From the NCBI GenBank assembly GCA_039812705.1, contig JBDIBA010000002.1, forward strand, positions 1 through 64,000: DNA of 64,000 bases, read 5' to 3'. Below are positions 26,973 to 35,630 of this stretch, piece by piece. Source of the DNA: JBDIBA01 sp039812705 (lineage in GTDB: Bacteria > Actinomycetota > Acidimicrobiia > Acidimicrobiales > JBBSGY01). A program made the translations under genes and the position numbers. The first letter of the stretch is position 1. The number at the start of each line of letters is the position of its first letter. Under the pieces are notes generated by a model that worked only from the letters and a program-made list of their open reading frames with translations, did no database searches and was not told the DNA's origin.

Positions 26973-27023
26973 CTTTCATGGCCGACACCATCTGGGCAAC
27001 CCGGTGGTGGTCGGCCATGAAAG
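26973..27023. promoter_or_regulatory. 14-bp inverted repeat between whiB and the PBP gene
   Basis: CTTTCATGGCCGAC (26973-26986) is repeated exactly in reverse complement at 27010-27023, with a 23-base centre whose edges can extend the stem (ACC with GGT). No T run follows on either strand. It ends 10 bases before the PBP start, so it may be a terminator for whiB, a leader hairpin or an operator. Confidence 0.6.
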
Positions 27024-27033
27024 AATCACCCCC

Positions 27034-29274
27034 GTGGTGCAAATCATCAAGAAATTCTTCCGCGGCTTTTCTTTCGTGACGCTGTGTGTGTTGTTAGTTC
27101 CGGCAACGGTTTTTGTCTGCGTTTTGGGGGCGTTCATCTTCCTCCCGCTGCCTGCGACGTTGCCAACGCCAAAGGACTCGCTGCCCTCGCAGGCAAGCAA
27201 GATTTTCGATATCAACGGCCAGGAGATCGCCACCTTTCGCACGTTTGAGCAAAACGTTCCGTTTGCGAAAGAAGACATCCCGGAGATTTTCCGCCATGCC
27301 CTTATCTCGTCAGAGGACCGCAACTTTTACAACCACGCGGGCGTTGATGTGCGCGGTAGTACGCGCGCGCTGTGGGCAGACATTCGCAACCAACAGGGTG
27401 TTCAAGGCGGTTCAACGCTCACTCAGCAGTACGTGAAGAACGCCTACCTCACCCGCGAACGCACAATCTCCCGCAAGATCAAAGAAGCGATCATCGCCAG
27501 TCAGGTTGACCGTCAGGTGGACAAGGACGAGATCATGTATCGCTACTTGGACAACACCTATTTCGGCAACGGTTGCTATGGGTTGGGTGCTGCGGCTCAG
27601 AGCTATTTCCGCAAGCCGGTTAAGGACTTGACCCTGTCGGAATCCGCTGCTTTGGTGGGGCTGATCCCGTCGCCAAGCACTTGGGATCCGCGAAACCACC
27701 CGGCAGACAACGAGATCCGTCGCAAATCCGTTCTCAGTCAGATGAAGCAGCTCGGTTACATCAATGAGCAGCAATACAACGACGCGGTTGCTCAGCAGGT
27801 TTGGGTAATGGAGTCTCAGGGCGAGCCCACGGGGCCTGCGACCAAGGTATTTGGTTTTGAGAAGGTGGCCACCAAGTACCCGTACTTTGTTGACTACGTA
27901 CGCAAGTACTTGACCGTTCAGTACGGCGAGCAAGCGGTTCTTGGTGGAGGCTTCCGTGTCCAGACCACGCTTGACCCGAAGCTGCAAGAAGAGGCCGAGC
28001 GTTCGGTCAGTAAGACGCTTTCGGGCACTAAAGACCCGCTCAGCATGTCGCTTGTATCTGTCGAGCCTCCAACTGGGTTTGTCCGTGCGATGGTGGGCGG
28101 ACGCGACTGGGAGCAGTCGCAGCTGAACTTGGCTCTCGGCGGTTGCCCAGCCAACCCGTTCCCGGACGCTCGACTCAACTATGAGGTGCAGTCCAAGCCC
28201 AGCTGTTGGACCAGTCCGGTAGCAGGCTCCGGCGGTACTGGCCGTCAGCCCGGTTCATCGTTCAAGCCGTTTGTGCTGGCCGCTGCCTATGAAGAGGGCA
28301 TGCAGCCGTCTAAGACCTACCGGGCCACCAAGACCTATTCGGCACCGGGGTGTCGAATCGCGGCTTGCGTCATTGGCAACAACGAAGGCGAAGCATTTGG
28401 TTCGTCGACCATCAAAGAGGCAATGGCGCACTCCATCAATACGGTTTACGCACCGCTGTCTCTTGATGTCGGAAACGTCCAGGTGTCAGAAATGGCTAAG
28501 AAGCTGGGTGTGACCTCTGCCATTTATGCAAAGGGATTCCACCAGGCAAACGGTAACTACAGCCTCGGTGTTATTGATGCGTCACCTCTCGACATGGCTG
28601 CGTCTTATGGCGTGTTTGCTAATGGAGGACTCCGCCAAACTGTCACCCCGGTCGTCAAGATTGTTGACACGACCGGCAAGGTGATTGAGGACAACACGTC
28701 TCGCAAGGGCCAGCAGGTCATTGACAAGGCCGTTGCTGACAACGTCACCGACGCACTCAAGGGTGTAATTGACCACGGTACGGCAGCAAACTCGGCAAAT
28801 ATTGGCCGCCCTGCTGCTGGTAAGACCGGCACGACGAACGACTTCGTCGACGCTTGGTTTGTTGGTTACACGCCAACGCTTTCCACCTCGGTCTGGATGG
28901 GTTACCGCGACGGCAACCGCACAATTAACTACCGGGGCAGCAATCGTGTTTACGGTGGTGGACCGCCTGCTCAAACATGGGCTGCGTTCATGAAGTCTGC
29001 GCTGGCTGACGTTCCTGTTACCGACTTTTCCGAACCGGCTCCGATCAAGAAGCCTGAGTCCGACGTGTTGACCCCAGCGGGTCCGAAGCTGATTACGACT
29101 TTCTCGCCAAAGACGGTTCGCACCCCGATTCAGACTCCGACGGGTGATTTCTCAAATGACCAGTCGGGCCCACCTGCGGTTTCGGCTCCGTCGGGTTCGA
29201 GCGGATCTTCGGGCGGCTCGACAACCACGTCTACGTCGACCTCCACAACAACTACGACAACCCGCCCTCGCTAG
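27034..29274 (+). CDS. Class A penicillin-binding protein (PBP1A type)
   Basis: About 746 aa. A short cytoplasmic part and one transmembrane helix (FVTLCVLLVPATVFVCVLGA) precede a GT51 glycosyltransferase domain with SSEDRNFYNHAGVDVRG and GGSTLTQQYVKN. The transpeptidase domain has SSFKPF (active Ser), HSINTVY and KTGTTND. It polymerises and cross-links peptidoglycan outside the membrane. The C-terminal tail is Ser/Thr-rich (STTTSTSTSTTTTTT), probably disordered in the wall. GTG 27034 is preferred: earlier GTGs at 27004/27007 lie inside the inverted repeat. GAAAG is about 11 bases upstream. Confidence 0.93.
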   Translation: MVQIIKKFFRGFSFVTLCVLLVPATVFVCVLGAFIFLPLPATLPTPKDSLPSQASKIFDINGQEIATFRTFEQNVPFAKEDIPEIFRHALISSEDRNFYNHAGVDVRGSTRALWADIRNQQGVQGGSTLTQQYVKNAYLTRERTISRKIKEAIIASQVDRQVDKDEIMYRYLDNTYFGNGCYGLGAAAQSYFRKPVKDLTLSESAALVGLIPSPSTWDPRNHPADNEIRRKSVLSQMKQLGYINEQQYNDAVAQQVWVMESQGEPTGPATKVFGFEKVATKYPYFVDYVRKYLTVQYGEQAVLGGGFRVQTTLDPKLQEEAERSVSKTLSGTKDPLSMSLVSVEPPTGFVRAMVGGRDWEQSQLNLALGGCPANPFPDARLNYEVQSKPSCWTSPVAGSGGTGRQPGSSFKPFVLAAAYEEGMQPSKTYRATKTYSAPGCRIAACVIGNNEGEAFGSSTIKEAMAHSINTVYAPLSLDVGNVQVSEMAKKLGVTSAIYAKGFHQANGNYSLGVIDASPLDMAASYGVFANGGLRQTVTPVVKIVDTTGKVIEDNTSRKGQQVIDKAVADNVTDALKGVIDHGTAANSANIGRPAAGKTGTTNDFVDAWFVGYTPTLSTSVWMGYRDGNRTINYRGSNRVYGGGPPAQTWAAFMKSALADVPVTDFSEPAPIKKPESDVLTPAGPKLITTFSPKTVRTPIQTPTGDFSNDQSGPPAVSAPSGSSGSSGGSTTTSTSTSTTTTTTRPR

Positions 29275-29434
29275 TCGCCCAAGTCAAGCGATTGGCGGCC
29301 ACGGGCGTCAGCCGCTGAAGGTAAAGCGGGGTGAAGAAGCCCGGTCCAGTGGTTGCTTAGGCAGGCTTGTCCGTGCGCCATGACGTCACTTCCCATGAGA
29401 AGTGGAACCACGGTCTCGCAATGGAGAGCCCTAC

Positions 29435-29460
29435 GCGCGCAACCTGCTCAGGTTGCGCGC
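29435..29460. terminator. Hairpin between convergent genes
   Basis: GCGCGCAACC, loop TGCTCA and GGTTGCGCGC form a perfect 10-bp stem seven bases beyond the stop of the leftward protease-like gene. No T run follows on either strand, so it may act as a rho-assisted terminator or an RNA 3'-end stabiliser. Confidence 0.55.
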
Positions 29461-29467
29461 GGTTAGG

Positions 29468-30499
29468 TCAGCGAGTGCGAGCGCCCGATGCCGAGTTGTT
29501 GTCGTTCGGGCAGGTGAGGAGCTTGGAGCACGTGTCGCGGACGGGCAGCGAGAACGTAATGCCTTCTGGAGAGGCGAACCCAAGAGGGGAGAACGTCATG
29601 GAAGTGGTTCCAACGACTCTTCCTTCGGAATCCAGCAGCGGTCCGCCGCGGTATGCAACGCCGAGTGGTGCGCTGTGCTGAATAACACCAGATGAAGCGT
29701 CGTTCACATATCCCTGACTGACGCTTGCACCGGCTCCACCAAGGCCCGATGCAGCAAAGACGCGGTCGCCGACGCGCGGGAGCTTGCCGTCTGGCACGAA
29801 CTTGAGAGCTGGAATGTTGCCCTTATCGATGCTGATAACAGCCAAGTCTTGGTCTTCAACCCAGTTCAGAAGCTTGGCGTTGATCTTTTCGTTGCCCTTG
29901 GTGAGCTGCAGCCCGGGGCCAGGAGCCGCGGTTGATGCTTGGACCACCGAGTAGGAGGTCACCAACAGCGAGTTTTTCTCACTGGACTGAACAACAAAGG
30001 CCGAACCCACCGAAGGCGCGCCCTTGGAGTCCTGCGTTTGAACGAACCACACGGAGTCCTTGACCCTGTCGGCCATCTGACCGAACGTGACACCGCCGCC
30101 GCTAGCCTGGATGAGCGGAGCAAGTTCCTGCTGGATGCTTGCCTGAGCATTCTGCTTCTCGTTGTCGATGCTGTCGCTGGCAGTACGGTAACGCTCGTCG
30201 AAACCCTTGATATAGCTGTCGACCTTCTTGGTCGTTTGTGTCTGCTGGTACTGGTAAAAGGCGTAAAACGCGACACCTGCAATGGAAGCGCCCATGGAGA
30301 ACGCGAGGACCATGGCGACTAGGCCCACAACAGAACGCGGCAGCAGCCACTCGCGAATGTTGGTGACCTTGCGTCGACCCGTTGGCTTAGGGGGAGTGTT
30401 GTCGCTTGACGAATTGCCGACGTCTGACGAAGCGTCCTTTGTCGGAGTCGCCTGCGTTTCGTCGCTTTCCTCGGCGATTACTTGTGGCTCGTCTGCCAT
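29468..30499 (-). CDS. HtrA-like trypsin-fold protein lacking catalytic residues (pseudoprotease)
   Basis: 343 aa. An acidic Ser/Thr-rich cytoplasmic part (1-40), one transmembrane helix (about 56-80) and a coiled-coil-like stretch (about 85-130) precede a trypsin-like domain. The HtrA landmarks are there but altered: SAFVV, then LLVTSYSVV where the His should be (Ser184), DLAVISI with Asp kept (218), and AYRGGPL where the Ser of GNSGGPL should be (Arg284). Proteolysis is therefore unlikely; peptide binding or scaffolding outside the membrane is inferred. ATG 30499 has AGGA eight bases upstream. It diverges from the nuo operon. Confidence 0.8.
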   Translation of the reverse strand: MADEPQVIAEESDETQATPTKDASSDVGNSSSDNTPPKPTGRRKVTNIREWLLPRSVVGLVAMVLAFSMGASIAGVAFYAFYQYQQTQTTKKVDSYIKGFDERYRTASDSIDNEKQNAQASIQQELAPLIQASGGGVTFGQMADRVKDSVWFVQTQDSKGAPSVGSAFVVQSSEKNSLLVTSYSVVQASTAAPGPGLQLTKGNEKINAKLLNWVEDQDLAVISIDKGNIPALKFVPDGKLPRVGDRVFAASGLGGAGASVSQGYVNDASSGVIQHSAPLGVAYRGGPLLDSEGRVVGTTSMTFSPLGFASPEGITFSLPVRDTCSKLLTCPNDNNSASGARTR

Positions 30500-30611
30500 G
30501 TTGTCCTGATTTCTTCGAAAACGTCGGGAAAGCTTGGAGTCGGTGTCTGTAATCGGCACGCATGCAGGCTAGTCGCGCCGAGCATTGGCCAGACGCCTAC
30601 GATCATCGCCA

Positions 30612-30980
30612 GTGTCATCTTTCCTGCACGATTATTACTTTGTTGGCCTTTCAGCCGCCGCCGGAGCGTTGATTGGTTTTGCAGGGCTGTTCGCGGGGCG
30701 CTTCGTCAGGCCTAAATCCCGAGTTCAAGATGACAATCAAGTTTATGAATCCGGCGCCGACCCGGTGGAATCCACTGCGTGGCAGCAGCCAAACATTCGC
30801 TACTACCTAATCGCGCTGCTGTTTTTGATCTTTGACGTAGAGATCGCCTTTGTCATTCCGTGGGCTGTTCAGGCCGAGGGTTTCGGGAACTTCGGCTTGA
30901 TTGAAATAGGTGTCTTTGTTCTCGTCCTGTTGCTGGGTCTTGTGTATGCGTGGCGCAAGGGAGACCTGGAATGGCGTTAG
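30612..30980 (+). CDS. nuoA: NADH-quinone oxidoreductase subunit A
   Basis: About 122 aa, three transmembrane helices, part of the proton-pumping arm near the quinone site. The signature ESGADP followed by YYLIALLFLIFDVEIAF is intact. GTG 30612 is preferred because it gives the usual N-terminus; TTG 30585 is an in-frame alternative. TACGAT at 30598-30603 ends eight bases before the GTG and no Shine-Dalgarno is seen, so the operon message may be leaderless. First gene of nuoABCDHIJKLMN. Confidence 0.92.
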   Translation: MSSFLHDYYFVGLSAAAGALIGFAGLFAGRFVRPKSRVQDDNQVYESGADPVESTAWQQPNIRYYLIALLFLIFDVEIAFVIPWAVQAEGFGNFGLIEIGVFVLVLLLGLVYAWRKGDLEWR

Positions 30981-31468
30981 TTGCATCGATGCAGTCATCG
31001 CTTGCGAAGGTTCTCAATTACGGACGCAGTTATTCCATGTGGGTTTACCAGTGGGGCCTCGCGTGCTGTGCGCTGGAGATGGGCGCCGCGTTTGCCGGCC
31101 CTCGCTATGACGTCATGCGCTTGGGTGTCATTCCGTTTCCCGCGTCGCCGCGCCAGGCAGACCTCCTCGTCGTTTCCGGAACAGTTACGGACAAAATGGC
31201 GCCCAGCATCCGGCGTCTCTACGACCAGATGCCACACCCCAAGTACGTCATTTCCATGGGCAGCTGCGCGAACTCGGGCGGGCCCTATTGGGATTCGTAC
31301 TCTGTAACCAAGGGTGTCGACCAGATCATCCCCGTTGATGTTTATGTCCCGGGTTGTCCGCCCCGGCCCGAGGCCCTCCTTGATGGCTTGGTCTTGCTGC
31401 AGAAGTTGATTCGCAATGGCGATGATCCTCAGCGCGGCATTGGAGCCCCGGTGGTGGTGGGTCAATGA
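30971..31468 (+). CDS. nuoB: NADH-quinone oxidoreductase subunit B
   Basis: 165 aa. Carries the terminal N2 [4Fe-4S] cluster that hands electrons to quinone: tandem CC (32-33, LACCALEMG), GSCANSGG and VPGCPPRPE supply the four ligands. ATG 30971 lies after GGGAG/TGGA and overlaps nuoA by 10 bp. Confidence 0.96.
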   Translation: MALVASMQSSLAKVLNYGRSYSMWVYQWGLACCALEMGAAFAGPRYDVMRLGVIPFPASPRQADLLVVSGTVTDKMAPSIRRLYDQMPHPKYVISMGSCANSGGPYWDSYSVTKGVDQIIPVDVYVPGCPPRPEALLDGLVLLQKLIRNGDDPQRGIGAPVVVGQ

Positions 31469-32142
31469 CCGAAGATCAGGCGCCAGTCGAATCTCCCAGT
31501 GAAGACCAGCTGAAGGCAGACGCTGCACTTGCCAGTTTTTCGCGGGCGTTGAGCGAGTTGGTCGGTGCTGATGCCGTGCTTGCGTCAGAGAGTTCCGGGG
31601 ACGTGCATTGGGTTCGTGTGTCAATCGACCATTGGCATGCGGCTGCCGGCGCTGCGCGCGACGCCGGTTTTCTCTATTTCTCATTTCTTTCCGCGATGGA
31701 CTGGTTGCCTAATCCTGAACTGAACGGGGAGAAGGTGTTTGACCCCGCTCACGAGCCCAAGGCGCAAGTGGTCGTCACCGACCAAGTCGTGCGTCGCGCC
31801 GGGGGAGGTTCGCGATTTCAGGTCATTGCAAGGGTTGCGAACCCCGACACCAATGCGGCTTTGATTCTCACTGCGGACTTGGCCGACGATTTGACCGCTC
31901 CAACTTGGACGCACGTCTACGCCGGTGCAGATTGGCACGAACGTGAAACCAAAGAAATGTTCGGCATTGACTTTGCGGGTCACGGTGGCTTGCGTCCGAT
32001 CTATTTGAGCGCGGAGTTCGTTGGTCACCCTTTGCGCAAGGACTTTGCGCTCGCTTCGCGAATCGTCAAACCATGGCCGGGTCTGGTTGACATGGAGGAA
32101 ATGCCCAAGGTCGAGAATGACGAACAGGGGTCAGATCAGTGA
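31465..32142 (+). CDS. nuoC: NADH-quinone oxidoreductase subunit C
   Basis: 225 aa, the 30-kDa subunit of the connecting module that supports NuoD. The family block near residues 150-190 is clear (WHERETKEMFGIDFAGH, then GHPLRKDF). An N-terminal acidic extension of about 20 residues is extra. The ATG overlaps nuoB by 4 bp. Confidence 0.94.
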   Translation: MTEDQAPVESPSEDQLKADAALASFSRALSELVGADAVLASESSGDVHWVRVSIDHWHAAAGAARDAGFLYFSFLSAMDWLPNPELNGEKVFDPAHEPKAQVVVTDQVVRRAGGGSRFQVIARVANPDTNAALILTADLADDLTAPTWTHVYAGADWHERETKEMFGIDFAGHGGLRPIYLSAEFVGHPLRKDFALASRIVKPWPGLVDMEEMPKVENDEQGSDQ

Positions 32143-33317
32143 AGGCCGGTTACGACGAGCGACGCGCGGCTGATTACATGAATAGCCAACTGGTCGATGG
32201 CCGAGTCAACCTCGAGCTGGTCGATGACGATGGCATGGTTCTAAACCTGGGTCCGCAACACCCCGCTACTCATGGAACGCTTCGCATTGTCGTAAAGCTT
32301 GACGGCGAGCGCGTTGTTTGGGCCGAGCCGGTGTGCGGTTACATGCATCGCGGTTACGAAAAGCTTGCAGAAGTGCGTACCTACCCGCAGGTGAACACAT
32401 TGCTGAACCGCATTGATTGGTTGGGCAGTTTTTGCAACGAGGTTCCGTTCATCCAAGCAGTTGAGCAGTTGTTGGAAGTCGAAGCTCCAGAGCGTGCGCA
32501 ATGGATTCGTACGGTGTTGTTCGAGCTCGGCCGAATTGCAAACCTGATGGTCTTCCTTGGTGACATGGGCATGCAATTGGGTGCAATTACGCCGCCGTTC
32601 TTGGCGTTTCGCGACCGCGAACATGTGCTCGACCTCATTGAAAGTGCAACTGGTGGTCGCTTCCATCCGTATTACAACCGCGTTGGCGGAATCAAAGAAG
32701 ACCTGCCAAAGGGTTGGATTGCCGATGTGCTTGCAACAATGCCGCGCGTTCGCCGCTTCTGCGACGAGATGGAAGAGATGCTCGCGAACAACGAGATCTT
32801 TAGAAGTCGAACCCGTGGCGTCGGCGTAATCCGCAAAGACCTTGCACTTTCCTACGGTATGTCCGGTGCAAATGCGCGGGCGAGTGGAATTGATTGGGAT
32901 TTACGCCGCGACACGCCAAGTCCAATGGCATGGAAACACGCGAAGTTCAACGTCGCGGTAAGTGCCGATGCAGATTCCTTTGCGCGCTACTGGGTTCGCC
33001 TTGTTGAGGTCCGCGAATCGACGTCAATCATCGAGCAGCTGTTGACAAACCTGCCGGCGGGGCCAATTCAGGCCAAGGTGCGCAAGATCATCAAGGTTCC
33101 GCCAGGTGCGACTTACGTCGAGACCGAAAACCCCCTTGGCCAGATGGGTTATTACGTGGTTAGTAACGATGGCTTGTCGCCGTATCGGGTCAAGATCCGC
33201 ACGCCTTCGTTTAACAACATCTCGGTGTTGCCCGCCGTTTTGCCGGGCGAGAACGTCAGCGACTTGATCACCATCATTTCGTCTCTGTATTTCATTCTCG
33301 GAGACGTTGACAAGTGA
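32139..33317 (+). CDS. nuoD: NADH-quinone oxidoreductase subunit D
   Basis: 392 aa, the 49-kDa subunit forming the quinone cavity with NuoB. LGPQHPATHGTLR (37-49) holds the quinone-contacting His, and MHRGYEKL (69-76) holds Arg71, equivalent to the Arg85 that is dimethylated by NDUFAF7 in mammalian complex I. The C-terminus PYRVKIRTPSF and GDVDK is typical. GTG 32139 overlaps the nuoC stop (GTGA). nuoE, nuoF and nuoG would normally follow but are absent. Confidence 0.96.
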   Translation: MKAGYDERRAADYMNSQLVDGRVNLELVDDDGMVLNLGPQHPATHGTLRIVVKLDGERVVWAEPVCGYMHRGYEKLAEVRTYPQVNTLLNRIDWLGSFCNEVPFIQAVEQLLEVEAPERAQWIRTVLFELGRIANLMVFLGDMGMQLGAITPPFLAFRDREHVLDLIESATGGRFHPYYNRVGGIKEDLPKGWIADVLATMPRVRRFCDEMEEMLANNEIFRSRTRGVGVIRKDLALSYGMSGANARASGIDWDLRRDTPSPMAWKHAKFNVAVSADADSFARYWVRLVEVRESTSIIEQLLTNLPAGPIQAKVRKIIKVPPGATYVETENPLGQMGYYVVSNDGLSPYRVKIRTPSFNNISVLPAVLPGENVSDLITIISSLYFILGDVDK

Positions 33318-34297
33318 CCCAGTGGCTCGAAACCTCACTTGGCCTGATTGTTTTGGCGGTCGTTGTTCCAACGCTTGCTGCCGTGTTTGCTTATGCGTTC
33401 TTGTTCAAGGCAATGGCGCACATGCAACAACGACTCGGTCCGATGGAGGCCGGTCCACATGGCTCGCTCCAGCTTGTTGCCGAAGCCATCAAGTGGGTGC
33501 AAAAGGAAGACCTCTTTCCGCGTCGAGCGGACCGGTTGGTCTTCGGCCTAGCTCCAATAGTGGCCATAGTGACGGCATTTTCAATGTGCGCATTGATTCC
33601 CGTGTCGAACGCCGTTGTCGGTGCAGCGCCAAGCATGGGCCTGTTCTTGTTTGCTGCGTTGAGCGGAGTGTCAAGCCTTGCAATCGTTATGGCGGGGTGG
33701 GGGTCAAACTCCAAGTTCAGCGTGCTGGGCGGTTTGCGTGCGGCCGCACAGTTGCTTGCGTACGAGATTCCCTTGGTGCTGGCGCTGCTCGGAGTCGTTG
33801 TGCTTGCGGGCAGTGCCAACTTGGTTTCGATTGTTGGTGCGCAAAGCTCTTCGCTTTGGTTCGTGTTCCCGCAGATTGTTGGTTTCACCATCTTCATGAT
33901 TGCGGCCCAGGCCGAGCTGACCCAAGCGCCGTTCGATGTTCCAGTTGCAGAGAGCGAACTGGTTGCTGGTTACATGACCGAGTATTCGGGTTTCCGCTTC
34001 TTGATGTTTTTCATCGCCGAGCTTGCAACGGCAGCTGCCTTGTCCGGCTTGGCGGTGACTTGTTTCCTCGGCGGGTGGAACATTCCATTTGTTGAACTAA
34101 CGGGCACGCTGGGTGCAGTGGTTGGTCCGCTTGTGTTTTTCGTCAAGCTGATGATTGTCGGGTTCTTGATCTTCTGGATTCGGTTCTCATTTCCACGTGT
34201 TCGTGAAGACCAGTTGCACAAACTCGCTTGGAAGGTTCTCGTGCCACTCGGCCTTGCAAATGTCGCAATCACAGCCTGTTTGAAGGTGTGGATGTGA
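33314..34297 (+). CDS. nuoH: NADH-quinone oxidoreductase subunit H
   Basis: 327 aa, eight hydrophobic helices; it joins the peripheral arm to the membrane arm and lines the quinone channel. Family motifs are QQRLGPMEAGPHGSLQLVAE and the acidic loop QAELTQAPFDVPVAESELVA with EYSGFRF. GTG 33314 overlaps the nuoD stop by 4 bp, so no nuoEFG remnants lie between. Confidence 0.95.
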   Translation: MTQWLETSLGLIVLAVVVPTLAAVFAYAFLFKAMAHMQQRLGPMEAGPHGSLQLVAEAIKWVQKEDLFPRRADRLVFGLAPIVAIVTAFSMCALIPVSNAVVGAAPSMGLFLFAALSGVSSLAIVMAGWGSNSKFSVLGGLRAAAQLLAYEIPLVLALLGVVVLAGSANLVSIVGAQSSSLWFVFPQIVGFTIFMIAAQAELTQAPFDVPVAESELVAGYMTEYSGFRFLMFFIAELATAAALSGLAVTCFLGGWNIPFVELTGTLGAVVGPLVFFVKLMIVGFLIFWIRFSFPRVREDQLHKLAWKVLVPLGLANVAITACLKVWM

Positions 34298-34800
34298 TGT
34301 CGTTCATCAAGTCCGCCGCCAAATCGCTTGCGGGAATGAAAGTCACGCTGCGCAACATGACAAGGCGAAGCGAGACGGTTCAGTACCCTCACGAAAAGAG
34401 CGAAAAGGCCAACCGAGCCCGCGGAGTCATTGCGTTAGAGCAAGCGAATTGCACGGTTTGCATGCTCTGTGTTCGCGAATGCCCCGTGTGGTGCATCTTC
34501 ATTGAGGGTTACAAGGACCAAGGTCCGCCTCGTCGTCCTGGTGGAAAGCCACGCCTGGCGCAGAAGCTAGACCGGTTCGACATTGACTACTCACTCTGCA
34601 TGTATTGCGGAATATGTGTTGAGGTGTGCCCGTTTGATGCGCTGTTCTGGAGTGCCGAACACGAATACAGCGAGCCGCACATTGCCAGTCTGTTGCATGA
34701 CAAAGATCAACTGCAGCATTGGATGACGACAATTAAGCCCAAGGTTGAACTCGAAGACGGCGCCGAGGTCAAGACTCGTAAACCGGCAAGGGAGGGCTGA
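34297..34800 (+). CDS. nuoI: NADH-quinone oxidoreductase subunit I
   Basis: 167 aa ferredoxin-like subunit with two [4Fe-4S] clusters (N6a, N6b): CTVCMLCVRECP and CMYCGICVEVCP both keep the CxxCxxCxxxCP pattern. It relays electrons to NuoB. ATG 34297 shares one base with the nuoH stop (TGATG). Confidence 0.95.
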   Translation: MSFIKSAAKSLAGMKVTLRNMTRRSETVQYPHEKSEKANRARGVIALEQANCTVCMLCVRECPVWCIFIEGYKDQGPPRRPGGKPRLAQKLDRFDIDYSLCMYCGICVEVCPFDALFWSAEHEYSEPHIASLLHDKDQLQHWMTTIKPKVELEDGAEVKTRKPAREG

Positions 34801-35331
34801 ATGACGCAATCTCCAATTGACTGGTTTGTCTTCGGACTTTTCTCGGCCACCGCCCTGCTTAGCGCGTTTCGAGTTGTGACAAGCAAGGAAATGACCCGCA
34901 GCGCACTTGCGCTCGTTGTTTCACTGGCTTCGCTAGCACCGCTGTTCTTGTTGTTGCGTTCGGAGTTTGCCGCAGTTGTTCAGCTGCTCGTTTACGTTGG
35001 CGCCGTTGTCGTGCTGTTTCTGTTCGGCGTCATGTTGACAAGGCCTTTAACGCAGCGATCCCAAGCGCTCACTTCGGATGGCGTGTCAAGTCGTGGCAAG
35101 TTGATCGCGTCGGCAGTTGTTGCATCGGTTGGTTTCTTTGGATTGATAGCCGTTGCGCTGGTCGGCAGTAGTTCCGAGCTTGCCACCACAACAGAATCGA
35201 CTTTGGAGGGTCTGCAGTTGCAAGACGTAGGAAAAGTCTTGCTTGGTCACCAGTTGCTTGCATTCGAACTGATGTCGTTGCTGCTCCTTGGTGCCCTTAT
35301 TGGCGCATTGACCCTGGCGCGGAAGCGATGA
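34801..35331 (+). CDS. nuoJ: NADH-quinone oxidoreductase subunit J
   Basis: 176 aa, five hydrophobic helices. The helix VQLLVYVGAVVVLFLFGVML is the conserved TM3 that carries the pi-bulge in structures of complex I. It starts directly after the nuoI stop and overlaps nuoK by 4 bp. Confidence 0.94.
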   Translation: MTQSPIDWFVFGLFSATALLSAFRVVTSKEMTRSALALVVSLASLAPLFLLLRSEFAAVVQLLVYVGAVVVLFLFGVMLTRPLTQRSQALTSDGVSSRGKLIASAVVASVGFFGLIAVALVGSSSELATTTESTLEGLQLQDVGKVLLGHQLLAFELMSLLLLGALIGALTLARKR

Positions 35332-35630
35332 TGAACATCACGCCGTTTTTGATGGTCGGTGCGGCACTGTTCGCCATTGGTATTTATGGCGCGCTGGTCC
35401 GCCGCAACGCAGTAATGATCATGATGGCAATCGAGTTGATGCTTGCCGGTGTCTTGGTGAACGCGGTTGCATTTGGAGCCATGCACGGCTCGGCCTCGGG
35501 GCAAGTGTTCGCGCTGTTCGTGATCGGAATTGCCGCAGCCGAGGTAGGCATCGGTCTTGCAATCATCATGATGATTGCTCGCGAACGCCGCAGTGTTGAC
35601 GTTGACGAGTTGAAGGACATGCGCGGATGA
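35328..35630 (+). CDS. nuoK: NADH-quinone oxidoreductase subunit K
   Basis: 100 aa, three transmembrane helices, related to MrpC. The membrane-buried Glu residues are in MMAIELMLAGVLVNAVAF and AAAEVGIGLAIIMMIAR. Overlaps both neighbours by 4 bp. Confidence 0.95.
   Translation: MMNITPFLMVGAALFAIGIYGALVRRNAVMIMMAIELMLAGVLVNAVAFGAMHGSASGQVFALFVIGIAAAEVGIGLAIIMMIARERRSVDVDELKDMRG

Noticed and set aside
27004..27033. Earlier GTG starts for the PBP gene
   Set aside because: They lie in the 3' arm of a perfect inverted repeat and lack a ribosome site.
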